A DNA stretch of 64,000 bases from Stromatinia cepivora (taxonomy: Eukaryota > Ascomycota > Leotiomycetes > Helotiales > Sclerotiniaceae): positions 310,001 through 374,000 of the forward strand of contig RCTD01000021.1 of assembly GCA_014898415.1 (NCBI GenBank), in the 5' to 3' direction. Both the position numbers and the translations under genes were made by a program. The notes beneath the pieces are model-generated. The model ran no database searches. It saw nothing but the letters and a program-made list of their open reading frames with translations, and was not told the DNA's origin. Shown here piece by piece: positions 34,980 through 45,989 of this stretch; the stretch's first letter is position 1; each line of letters starts with the position of its first letter.

Positions 34980-35480
34980 AAATGCCATTCTTCAAATATT
35001 CGAGAATCATTTAGATTGGATTAATTCAATCGTTTTCTTATTAAATGATACAAAAGTAGCTTCAGGTTCTTACAATTATATAATCCGGTTCTGGGATATA
35101 ATAATAGACAAATCGCTTTAAATATTTAAAGGTTATTCGAATTGGATTTGTTCAATTGCCTTTTCATTAGATAATACAGAAGTAATTTCAGGCTTTTACA
35201 ATTGTATAATCCAGCTTTGGAATACAGCGATAAACAAATCGCTTCAAATGTTTGATAATTATTTGGATTAGATTTGTTCAATTGCCTTCTCATCAGATAA
35301 TACAAAAGTAATTTCAGATTCTCATGATCATACAATCTAGCTTTGAAATACAATTACAGGCAAATTGTTTCAAATATTCGAAGATCATTCGAATATAGTT
35401 TAATCAATTGTTTTCTCATCAGATAATACAAACGAATCACTTCAAATTCTCGAAGGTCATTTAGATTTAAAAACATCTTT
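34980..35480. repeat. Tandem repeat with 126-bp unit, about four copies
   Basis: The word around AATCGCTTCAAATATTTG recurs at about 34985, 35111, 35237 and 35363 (spacing 126), with a shorter degenerate unit at 35435. 126 is divisible by 3, and the minus strand at 35126-35353 reads as repeats of K-L-L-L-Y-Y-L-M-R-R-Q-L-N-K-S-N. No similar array is present in the other Copia-2 copies. Confidence 0.85.
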
Positions 35481-35740
35481 AACCTTTGAATAATACTTTA
35501 TATCAAATTATTAAATAACTGAAAGATCAGATAAAAAAATGCGAAATATTTTTTGACTACTTTCAGACTATCGGTCAATTAGTATATATTTTCGTAAAGG
35601 AATTATAGCTATAGGATTTTTCAATGATAATATTTTCTTTTTGAAATTTGAAAATAGAAACAAATTTTATATTATCTAAATAAAAATCAATTTCAGTATA
35701 TCTATTAGTTATTATATTATTTATATTTTTAATATAATAT

Positions 35741-36052
35741 TATCACGGGATAATATAACTACAGAACACTTTCAGAGATCAGGGAATAGGTGGTACACGT
35801 GATTGGTAGAGTAAATAGAATTGAAAATGATTTATCTTTGATTATATGAATCAAGAGCTGTATATATAAAATAAATAAATGATTATTTAATTGATATATA
35901 CTTTGATTAGATTAAACCTTTGTTTATTAGTATATCAGGATCATTTTATCAATCGAAAAGATTAGTAAAGATTAGAAGATCCTTTATTCCGATTAGAAAA
36001 TATATCTTTGATTCTTTGTAAGATATAAAGAATCGCAAGACTTTTTGTGATA
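35741..36052 (-). repeat. Copia-2 LTR (3' LTR of copy II)
   Basis: About 312 bp, TATCACGGG...GTGATA, aligned with 17151-17460. Confidence 0.85.
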
Positions 36053-36591
36053 TACTCTTTAGATCGAAAAGCAATCTAAAACAAATGGAAAGATATAGAA
36101 AATAGCGATTCATATAATTCACAAAGGAATATATAAAGTGATTATAAATAAATATCAATAAAAAAATAGTATAATGTATAAATCTGAAATGATTCTAATA
36201 ATTTTAAAATAAAAAAGAATTTAATTGTATAAACATTACAAATATCTCTTAATTTCGGGTTGTTATCTATAATATTCTTCGAAATCAAGATTTGAATAAT
36301 AAAAAAGAAAGTTTTCTATTGGAAGAGTATAGAAGAATGATCGATTTTGTAGTGTAATAATTGAAAATGCTTATAATTGTTAGATTACAATATATTAATT
36401 GTAATGACGAAGTAAAATAAGTGAATTTTTTAAAGGTACATAGATCCTTTTTCGGTATTTTTGTTTTTTATTTTAATTATATTTTATTGATTATTATTAT
36501 ATTTAAGATTTCGGAGATTAAGAAGGTTAAACAACTAAATCTCAATTGTATTAGGTAAATAATAGTTGAGAAGAAAACTTTGAGAGAGTTG

Positions 36592-36760
36592 TGTAACACA
36601 ACGGCCGAATAACTTGAGCATCTTTTAGAATTAAAAGTTACAGATCGAAGGTAGAACTATATAATTATATATATATAGGCCGAGAGCTTATTTAGCTTAT
36701 TCAGGGAATACTATATTCCGATTAAGGCTCGAATCGATTATATTGTATATATATATAATA
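36592..36760 (-). repeat. TRIM-B LTR (left)
   Basis: 169 bp, TGTAACACAACGGCCG...TATAATA on the plus strand. Confidence 0.92.
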
Positions 36761-38235
36761 TTATCTCTTTTTATATGAAAGCTTATTCTGAATGTTTTAA
36801 ACAAATGATATAAAAGAATCTAAAAATAATTACAATTACGAATCATTAATTTTATTTATTAATTCAATCAAATATATAAATTCAATAGTATTTGTTGTTT
36901 CTTTTATTCGATCAGAAAAAGTATATTCATCGATTATATTTTTCAAATACATTAAAATTTCTAATTCCTTTTCTATTTTTTCTTTATTTTATTCTGAATC
37001 TGTATTATTATCGTTATTGTTCAAAATAGTTAATATAAAACGATTAATTAGGTTAAATAAATTATATGTATTATTATATAGATTCAAATAGCAAGTATGA
37101 ATTTAATGATATAAGGATTTATATTGTATATATTTGTTCTTTTTGCAAAAACAAATTCGTTTTTGTAGAGTGAATTCGGGAATTCTCAATTGTCGAAGCT
37201 GAGGGGATGTTTTTGATGGTGGTATTAGGGTGAGATCGGAATCGAATGTATTTAAGGTATAATTGATATTAGATATATCTATTGAATTAGGACGATTCTG
37301 AGAGTGAGAATTAGAGTATTATAATATATGAGGAATGGAATTAATAGTTTTATTAAGAATAAAATTATTGGTTGAATAAGTAGCTAGTTGTTGTATAATT
37401 TGTATGAATTTAGGATAAAAGTGGGGTAAGCTGGATTGCTAAGTAAATCGATTGTATAAAGTTGAATTAAGTTTATTGCAAAAGATCGATATCTTATTCG
37501 AATCGGGTCAATTTTGATTATAAATTTTGTATAAGGTTTTTTCGAATTTTGTAATATAGATATATAACGAATTAATGTTTTGCTTCAGAATATAAAAACA
37601 ATCTTCAGTTTTTTAAACTTTATTAAAATTATTGTAAATTTTAGAGAGTTGATTAAGGATTATATTGTAATCAAGGGAAATAGTTTGATCGATAGATAAA
37701 AGTTGTGGTAATATTATAATTTGAATTTGAGATTTAAGATTAAGATAAATATAATAAAATTGAGTAATGAAATTGTTGATTGTAATATTATCTATTTAAA
37801 ATTTAGTTTTGATTGAAAGAAGTTAGGTATCGAATTTTTATATATTTCTATTGAACTTTTCCGGATCGGGAAGGTAAGGTTTTGGAATAGGGTTTGATCG
37901 AGTTAGGAATAAAGAGTATAAGAAAATAATCTTTTTGTATTGTTGTATTATTTCGATTTGTAATTTGTCAATTATAGAATTAATTGATTCTATTGTTGAG
38001 AAATGAAATAAAATCAAAGGGAATATTGCTCAAATGTGAATACCTTCAGAAAGCTATAAAGGATCTTTTCAAAAAAAGTTTTAATAAAGAAAAGATAATT
38101 TTATAAATTGTATTATAAGTATATATATAATATACAAATAGAAATATAAATATATACTTAAAACTTGCAGAATGTATATATATTTGAATATATATATATA
38201 TTACTCGATTTCTTATTTCAAAGAACTTTTAATAA

Positions 38236-38404
38236 TGTAATACAACGACCGAATAACTTGAATATCTTTTAGAATTAAAAGTTATAGATCGAAAATAAAA
38301 CTACATGATTATATATATACAGGCCGAAAGCTCACTTAGTTTATTCAGGGAATGCTGCATTCCGATTAGGACTCGAATCGATCACGTTGTACGTATACGT
38401 AACA
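38236..38404 (-). repeat. TRIM-B LTR (right)
   Basis: 169 bp, TGTAATACAACGACCG...TACGTAACA, partner of 36592-36760. Substitutions are C/T and G/A in both directions, so each copy mutated independently. Confidence 0.92.
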
Positions 38405-38634
38405 AGTTGAATACAAAAAGAGATTTTAGTATTTCTTCGAAGGATTAATAAATTGAGAAGAAAAAATTAATAAGTTTAGTATAAATATCGAACCAAAATA
38501 TCGATCTTTAGGAGCTTAATTTAATTAAATTTATTTCTAGAATGATTTGTTATCAATTATTTCAGAAATTGTTTTTTTTATTAAAGGAATTATTGTTTAT
38601 TATAAATTTAAATAGTAATTTGGAGGTAGGGTTT

Positions 38635-38820
38635 TGTTGGAACACATGACTGACGAAACACGTGACACCATCACGTGTTTCCCCCATATCGTAAGTGGGA
38701 TGGCAGCGTCTATATAGATTAGTAGAACTCTGTTATACAAAGGGGTTAGACAGAATAATAGAATCATCTTTACCTTATACACGTTTTGTATATATACCTC
38801 CTTACGAAGTCTGTCCAACA
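38635..38820 (+). repeat. Copia-3 5' LTR
   Basis: 186 bp, TGTTGGAACACATGAC...TGTCCAACA. It is much less mutated than its partner and contains the perfect inverted repeat at 38655-38681. Confidence 0.93.
38655..38681. repeat. Perfect 11-bp inverted repeat with two CACGTG boxes in the Copia-3 LTR
   Basis: GAAACACGTGA, 5-base loop, TCACGTGTTTC. It is possibly an upstream element bound by a bHLH factor, or a hairpin. It is destroyed by transitions in the 3' LTR. Confidence 0.8.
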
Positions 38821-41390
38821 TTGATCAATAATTGATAAGATTCAATCACAAAACAGTAAGGTTAAATTCAATAAGAAGAGATATCTTTTGAAAAGACGAA
38901 CAAAATCGTACTAAACTAAATTTACATATGATCTATATAAAAGAACTAGAATATTATATTTTCTATATTATTTTCTTCGAAATATATATTAAGAAGGGAT
39001 CTTTGATTACAATTGATTTCTTCAGGATAATTTGATTTTATATCGATTCTATTTACATCCATTACACTTTTGTATACACTATATGACAAATCTATTCGAT
39101 ACGATATAATATCGAATTATAATATCTAATATAATTTTTCTAATCCCCGAATCACTTTTGTACAAAATGGATACTGAATTTTAGGGGAAATAATTGAATC
39201 CAAATTCAGAATTCATTAAATCCCAAATGAATACTGATATAACTATATAATTTATTAATTCGTAATTTAGAAGGTATAAAAAGCAAAGGTTATAGGAAGA
39301 ATTTCAAAAATAATATGAAGGCTGGATAAATGTTATATTTAAAATTGTATATCACAAAGCTTTCAAATTCATATGAATTCAATTCATTCTGTATAACTTT
39401 TAGGTCCGATAAATAAAAGGGAACAATAGCTATACAAAAGTATTTGTTGAATTTATTTCGAAAAATAAATCAGATGAATATATAAAAGAAATTCAAGAAA
39501 AAACAGATCGATTGAAAGAAGAATATACGGATATATATGAAATCATTGTACTAAAGAAATCGATCAAAATTTAAGCTTTATCTATATCAGAGTTTTCTGA
39601 ATAAATACGATAAGATAAATAACAATAACGAAATCAAAGCCAATTCCTTTTTGATCCTATAATGTTAGATTGTATAATAAGGCAGAATATATTTTATATA
39701 GTATATGGACGAAATCTTCTCTCAGATTTTATGAAAGTGTATAATAACAATGAATTCAAATATAATGGTGGGGAGTATAATTTTCTGAATAAGAAACTGT
39801 AGATATTCTACGAACTTTATAGCAAAATCGGAATTCATTTAAATGAATATGAAATAATGTTTTCGATAATATTTTAAGGCTTTATATTATCATTTTATTT
39901 CGACAAAATTAGCAATAGAAAATTGAAATTCGAAGAAATGATTATATTCACGAAAATATATTTTGAAATAAAAGAAAGACACCAGAAATATCTCATTGAA
40001 TAATATAATATAATATTTCTATAGATCATATAAAAGCATCCTAACAAATCACTTTCAGAACAACTGGAAAAGCTTTTCGATATGCTTTATATACTGTAAT
40101 ATAGATTGATAGATTCATATTAATCAGAATTGATATTAAGAGATCAGATTATAAATACTTGTTGTGATATTTCTGAATGCAATTTCGTTTTGTTATGTCC
40201 TATTATAATATATGAAGGTCTTTATATTGATCTTCGAAATGCTATTGGTTAAACTGAAAGAATATGATCAATGAATATCTATATCGCAGATTTGATAATT
40301 AATAATCTATCAGGCACAGAAATATATTGGACGGATCGTATATATGGTGGTCGAGGCTTATACAGAAATCGAGGATAATATAGAGTTCGATCAAAAGACA
40401 GATTCATCCTCTCTCGCTTATATTCATCAGTAAATTCATCAAAAAGACCTTAATACTCTTAAACATTATTATATATATCAATTCAGAAATGCTTTGTATA
40501 CAAGCAATCAGGATGCTGGTTGATAAATTATACGAAAGAGGAATGGAAGACGAAATTCAATCAATATATAATAGAACAAAAAATGGATGAAGAAATATTC
40601 GAATAATATCTTTTGAAATATAAAGGTATATTCGAATCGCAATACGAAAAGGACGAAATATTAGAAGAAGATGATACTTTTGAATATCCCTAAATTGAAT
40701 CTTTAAATAATCAAATAATTTAATTCGAGATACATTTCATTGAAATAGATTTTGTTAATGAAGTATATATTATAGAATTATTAGGGAGACAATTATTAAT
40801 GTATATATATCTACAAAATGATCAATTCAATTAATTGTACAAAAAGTACAAAAAGAGCGATAATCCAAATGAAGTTTTCTAATTTCAAGATCGATATTCA
40901 GTAAATGTATTTCAAGGTATTATTCTAGATATAGGTGTATTAGGAGTATTAATAGTAAGGGAATTTCAGATGTAGATATTAGAAAAAGAGAAAGGTATTT
41001 TATATATAAAAGGTAATGAGTACAATATCAAATTCGGAAAAGGAATTGTATGATTGCAAAAAGATATCATTGTTTAAATACTAATTGGAATTATTATGTT
41101 TTTTATTATATTAATAAACACTTCATTTTTTATGTGTATATAGGATATAGATCGCTTATATATTATATTTGATAATATATCAAATATATTAAAGTAAGGT
41201 GATAAGATTATTCTTATTGTATAAAAATGGGGATATTCTTTTATACTTCTCGATTAAATAGAAAAGATAATGATATATTATTATTTAATAGAAACTGAAC
41301 TTCGATAAATATATTGAAGATTCGGGTATCCCTTTGTACGAAAACTTATCAATATATTCAATCGTGCAGGGTATACGGATATTGATTTTC
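38821..41390 (+). pseudogene. Copia-3 gag/protease region (broken)
   Basis: Plus-strand internal 5' region. Open pieces are short and Glu/Lys-rich, with many stops. Assignment is by position ahead of a clear integrase. Confidence 0.5.
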
Positions 41391-41399
41391 AGACGATCG

Positions 41400-41950
41400 A
41401 GAAACTCAACAAAATGTGCAAATATTGTCAGTTTCATACGAAATCCCTAGGATGTTTCAAATTCATAATAAAAGATGATATCGAATTCAATTATTCAATC
41501 ATTCTGGATATATTCTATATTGAAGGAAAACCTGTTCTTTATATTATCGATAAAGCTATTATATATAATATTGCTATATTTGTACGAGATATAAATATAA
41601 AGACAATTTGGAATACAATTCGGAAATGCTGGATTGATATATATCTTGATCCATTAGATCATATATCTTATAATACAGGTACAAATTTTATATCAACCGA
41701 ATTTCAATAAAAAGCGAAAGCTTTTCAAATCGATATTCGCGAAGTCTTTATAGAAGTTTATAATGCAATTAGTAAAGTCGAGAGATTTCATATATCCATA
41801 CAACAATTGTACAAAATATTCAAGAAAGAATTAAAAGATAAGAATCTCGAAAAAGAAGCTATTTTATAGATAACAATCAAAACAATGAATGATACTGTAG
41901 GATCAAACGACTTTATTTCAATTCTTTTTATATATAAAGCATATCCCTGA
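41400..41950 (+). pseudogene. Copia-3 integrase core (broken)
   Basis: 41414-41710 is open for 98 residues: C-K-Y-C-Q-F-H...S-L-G-C-F-K-F, then I-L-D-I-F-Y-I-E-G-K-P-V-L-Y-I-I-D-K-A and T-I-R-K-C-W-I-D-I-Y-L...N-T-G-T-N-F-I-S-T-E-F. This is the zinc-finger-to-DDE part of a fungal copia integrase, with the first catalytic D at I-L-D. The third part (V-E-R-F-H analogue, K-V-E-R-F-H) lies just downstream near 41775. Stops look like transitions. Confidence 0.85.
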
Positions 41951-42829
41951 ATGATTTTATATAATTTATTTTCTCAATCGATTGTAAAATAAATATAGGT
42001 ATATTGATAGATAATAAAAAAGATTCAAGAAATTCAAGCAAAGTATACAATACAAGATTTATTTGATATTAGAAATGGCCCAAATATATATAAGATACTA
42101 AAACTACTTTTGAATTTATTAGTACGAATATAAAGAGAAAAGAAAGAATGAATAGAATCCTATAGATTAATTACAATTACAAATCAAAACTGCATAGTCG
42201 ATTTCCCTTATAGTCCTATAGAATTTCGTATAATAGTTATCAAATCATTTTATAAGGATATATACGAAGAACTATTCCTAATAGAAAATTCATTTTCGGT
42301 AATCTTTCCAAATACAGAAAATCCGTTATTTCTGAAGAACCCATCATTTTTGGTGATCCTTTTTATTCCTTCAAATCAAGATCAAAAGATAAGCAAATCT
42401 GAAAGGAGATGTATATAATCTAGTATTAAAAAAGAAAGAATAGTTAATCCTGTGTTTCGTATATTGATATAAATCGAAATCCCTAGAATATCATTTCTAT
42501 AGAAGGTATAAGAAATAAATGATAAATATGATCAATTAATTGTTACAATCCGAGATAATCAAGATTTATCAAAAGTATTCATTACAAAAAAGGAATAAAA
42601 AGTATTGGATTTTGCAATTGATCTTTATATAAAAGGGATCATTACAACTAAAGGATAACTATTTGAAGTTTCGCAAATATAAAAGATTGATAATTTAATT
42701 GTAAAAGATATTTTCGAATTCGTCAAGTATAATTTCCTTGTATATATTAGGAGATTGTTCAATTCATATTTTGTAAATAAAGTCAAAGGATGTACAACAA
42801 ATTCCCTGTACAAAAAATTATGCCTAGTT

Positions 42830-43816
42830 ATTCAAGTATATAATGATTCTGGAAAAGAAACAATATTGATACAAGCATCTACAATCCAAAGGTCAAGTTA
42901 GAGAATCATTATGGCTCTAACTTTAATATTAGAGTCAATGGGTATCAAGTTTATGATACAAAATATTATATAGGTGTATATATAATCAAAAACACTTTTG
43001 AATTGTATTGTATTAGTAAATTTATTAAAAGAATTTCAAGGTAAATATATAAAGGATATAATTATGATAATCAAAAAGTTATTGTATGGTATTGTAGAAG
43101 TAGGAATATATTGGTGGGCAATCTATTAGAAATATTATTAAGAGAGATTGAATATAATTATATTGTTATATGATTTCTGTTTATTAATTTCGGATTCAAA
43201 GAATATATGATTCGGAATTGTAGGAATGCAAATAGATAATATCTTCATTTTTGTAGATAAGTAATTCCTAAAGCTAAAAAACAAAGAATTGATTGATGTA
43301 AATATCAAAGCTAAATCAGGAGAACATTTTATAAATGATACTTTGCTAATATTCAATGGATATACAATACGATATACAGAAAACGATCTTATACTTATAC
43401 AAAAAGGTTAAAGAAAGAAAATCGGAAAGATTAATAATTTAGAGTGATATCGGGAATAAAGAGTTAAAAGAGTATATATTGTTATAATTTATTAGCCAAA
43501 AGTATTGTATAATCTATTAATTGTTGTACAACATTAAGATCTATCAGATGAAAACATCAAATTGTTCAATAAAAGATTAGATTGGTAGATGAAAAACCTT
43601 AATCAAGGTTTTCGCTTTATTCCCTTTGAAAAAGATTATATAAAACTATTCGTTTTTGTTAATGGATCCTTTATCAATAATAAGGATTTGAATAGTTAAA
43701 TAGGATTCGTCATTTTGCTTACAAATGAAAATATATCAGACGAAAATACCTTCGAGATAAAAGGCAATATTATCCATTATAATAGTATAAAAAATAAGAA
43801 AATTATATACAATATA
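42830..43816 (+). pseudogene. Copia-3 reverse transcriptase and start of RNase H (broken)
   Basis: Plus-strand pieces: Q-V-Y-N-D-S-G-K-E-T-I-L-I-Q-A-S-T-I-Q-R, I-M-A-L-T-L-I-L-E-S, and K-L-L-Y-G-I-V-E-V-G. The catalytic region is F-G-I-V-G-M-Q-I-D-N, where the family usually has G-M-Q-T-D-D. Then comes RNase H: F-R-F-I-P-F-E-K-D...K-L-F-V-F-V-N-G-S-F-I-N-N-K-D-L-N-S. The frame is cut at 43816 by Copia-2 copy III and resumes at 53760. Confidence 0.85.
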
Positions 43817-44081
43817 TGTCACGGAAAGCCCCGCAATCCCCTGTATCTTATGAAGGATCAAAGCGTATGCTTTCCAATCGGAATGAAGGATCTACTAGCC
43901 CTTACCAATCCACCAATTGATAAAATGATCCTGATATACTAATAAACAAAGATCTAGCCTAATTAAAGTGTATATCGGCTAGATAACCATTTATTTGTTC
44001 TATATATACAATTCTTGATTTATATAATCAAGGGCAAATCATTCAATTCTTTTACTCTATTAATCATATATACCATCTATT

Positions 44082-44231
44082 TGTCACGAGATACACGTGA
44101 TCGCGTACGATCGGGCTAGTACGGTATTAAGCTCCGAGCCGATTATATATATAGCTTTGTAGTACACTCTCTTTAGCTTTGTAGCTTTTAATTCTAAAGT
44201 TGATCTCTAAACGCTTGTTGGATTCGTTACA
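44082..44231 (+). repeat. TRIM-C 5' LTR
   Basis: 150 bp, TGTCACGAGATACACGTG...TTCGTTACA. Its first ~60 bases are G/C-rich relative to the surroundings. Confidence 0.93.
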
Positions 44232-45130
44232 TTATTAAAAGCTCTTTTAGATAAGAAATGGAATAATATATATTTATGCTTATACACACTCTACTTACTC
44301 CTGTTTTAGGCATACACTCATACTTATTCACTTGTATATAGATCTTTTTAATATTATTTGAAAATGTTGTCTTTTTTTTTACTTTTAATTTTTAAGTTAT
44401 AAATTACAATTCGATAAATTTTGCAATTGTAGAACTTCATGGCGAAGTGATTCATCAATGGAATAAAATCTTGTTTCTATATTTTCTGATTCTCGAATAC
44501 ATTTCTATTGTTTATACTCTTTCTCATCCAAAACCCTTTCTCCTTGATCCTGAAAAGTTCAATAATAGCTTTCAAAAGTTCGATATTTGACTTTCTTCGA
44601 TTCAAGCGAAACTATAAATAAATAACATTACAATCGGTAATTTTATAATTCAATTTTATTATATTTATTTTAATCTTGAATCTCATATACAAATTATAGT
44701 ACTACCTCAACTTTCTTTTTTTGATCAAAATATTCCTTTAGATTATACAACAATCTTGGATCAACTTATATATATTTACAATAATCCGAATAAAATCCAA
44801 AAAGTCGAAAATAAGCTATTCATTTTTAAACAAGGAACCGATTTTTTATATACTTATATTACAAAATTCGAAAGGATCTTTTACAAAACCAAAGATCAGA
44901 ATTAACCTGATTCGAATAAAATCTCAATTTTTTGCAATAGATTCAATATTACTCTTAGAAATCGTTTTTCTTAATAGCTTTCTCTTTTTTACTCTTATCC
45001 CAATTTTGTTCAAATTATATAACAACTAACTGCTCGTACAACGAATGGATTCCTTACATCATCCCACTCTAATGAACCTAGAGCCCCACATATATTGCAG
45101 AATCCATCCTACTCTTAGAACTACAATTCA

Positions 45131-45286
45131 ATGGATATTAGCAATCTTAATATTATTGATGCCCTTAGTCCTTTTGATGCTCAATTGGATAAATCCGATC
45201 GTACTTTGATTCTACTCCGCATACAAATGCTCGAGTTTTCCCTTTTTAAAAGAACTCTTTTGTGTAAACAAAATAAATATATATGA
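45131..45286 (+). pseudogene. Short open frame in TRIM-C, possible gag remnant
   Basis: M-D-I-S-N-L-N-I-I-D-A-L-S-P-F-D-A-Q-L-D, continuing to L-R-I-Q-M-L-E-F-S-L-F-K-R-T, ending at TGA. The codons are unusually intact for this block. No family recognised. Confidence 0.4.
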
Positions 45287-45607
45287 TATGGAAGTAACTT
45301 TCATTGGATACGAATCTATCCGTTAGATCTGTATCAAGGAGTCCGAGATCGATAAAAGTCTATTTCAATTATTATATTGATTATTGAATCCGAAAGCAAT
45401 AATGATAAGGATTTAGGAGAAATAATCAATAGCTGATATTTTGAAGATCGTTTGAAGGAGATATATAGTATGATGAATATATATTCGTTGATTGTAATGT
45501 AATCCGTATATCAGGAATTTTTATCAAAAGAAGATTAATGATCATTTTGTACTTAAGTTATTCATTTAAAATGAGTTCGAGGCGAACTTTTCAAAAGGGG
45601 GGAATAA

Positions 45608-45757
45608 TATTACGAGATATATATAATTATATATAATTGGACTAATACAGTATTAAGCTTCGAACCGATCATATATATAGCTTCGTAGCACACTCTCTTT
45701 AGCTCTGTAGCTTTTAATTCTAAGGTTGATCTCTAAACGCTCGTTGGGTTCGTCACA
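45608..45757 (+). repeat. TRIM-C 3' LTR
   Basis: 150 bp, TATTACGAGATATAT...TTCGTCACA, partner of 44082-44231. Confidence 0.93.
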
Positions 45758-45806
45758 CTATTCAACGATCCCTGAAAATACTGTGTAATTATATTATCCT
45801 GTGATA

Positions 45807-45822
45807 ATTATAAGCCCGATAG
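45807..45822 (+). other. Putative primer-binding site of Copia-2 copy III (half-tRNA type)
   Basis: ATTATAAGCCCGATAG begins directly after the 5' LTR. It resembles the sites at 19919 (TRIM-A) and 33139-33154 (Copia-1, minus). Confidence 0.55.
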
Positions 45823-45989
45823 TTTTTAAAATCTATGCAACTTTTTATCCGGTGATTACTAAATACTTAAGGGATTATTCTTAAAATATCATTTCTATTT
45901 TATTTATAATTCAATATTCATATTAATTCAATTATCTTTATTTAATATAATAAAGGATCAAAACGATCTTCTTTTTATAATCTATACTC

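Larger units (their letters stand above)
17151..35740 (-). mobile_element. Copia-2 copy I, RIP-degraded, interrupted and incomplete
   Basis: The 3' end of a minus-strand Copia element: LTR at 17151-17460, then the antisense-ORF region (17461-18555 continuing at 33321-33835), then the end of pol from about 33840. The middle, 18556-33320, is a later Copia-1 insertion. The right-hand part aligns by eye with the reverse complement of 50.8-51.7 kb in copy III, e.g. the block at 34030-34195. Pol is recognisable only to about 34850. The rest up to 35740 is a tandem repeat and unassigned sequence, and copy II begins at 35741. No 5' LTR of this copy is present, so it is either truncated or split by copy II. 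Confidence 0.75.
36592..38404 (-). mobile_element. TRIM-B: short non-autonomous LTR retrotransposon
   Basis: Two 169-bp LTRs (36592-36760 and 38236-38404) flanked by a perfect 5-bp TSD, AGTTG (36587-36591 and 38405-38409). Total 1813 bp with no recognisable gag or pol. Minus-strand orientation is inferred from TTATTAAAAGTTCTTT directly inside the 38236-38404 LTR. That sequence matches the TTATTAAAAGCTCTTT inside the 5' LTR of TRIM-C and probably is the primer site. A purine-rich AAAAAGAGATAA sits beside the other LTR. It is inserted in Copia-2 copy II. Confidence 0.9.
44082..45757 (+). mobile_element. TRIM-C: short non-autonomous LTR retrotransposon
   Basis: Two 150-bp LTRs (44082-44231 and 45608-45757) with a perfect 5-bp TSD, CTATT (44077-44081 and 45758-45762). 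Total 1676 bp. TTATTAAAAGCTCTTT follows the 5' LTR (primer site, shared with TRIM-B), and AAAAGGGGGGAATAA precedes the 3' LTR as polypurine tract, giving plus orientation. An internal ATG frame at 45131-45286 (M-D-I-S-N-L-N-I-I-D-A-L-S-P-F...) is stop-free for about 51 codons and may be a gag remnant. It is the innermost of four nested levels. Confidence 0.92.
43817..45806 (+). repeat. Copia-2 copy III 5' LTR, split by TRIM-C
   Basis: TGTCACGGAAAGCC... from 43817 to 44081, then TRIM-C, then 45763-45806 ending TGATA. It aligns with 53451-53759. Confidence 0.9.

Noticed and set aside
17151..36052. LTRs at 17151 and 35741 as the two ends of one element
   Set aside because: Each LTR is followed on its right by the same antisense-ORF region, so both are 3' LTRs of separate minus-strand copies rather than a 5'/3' pair.
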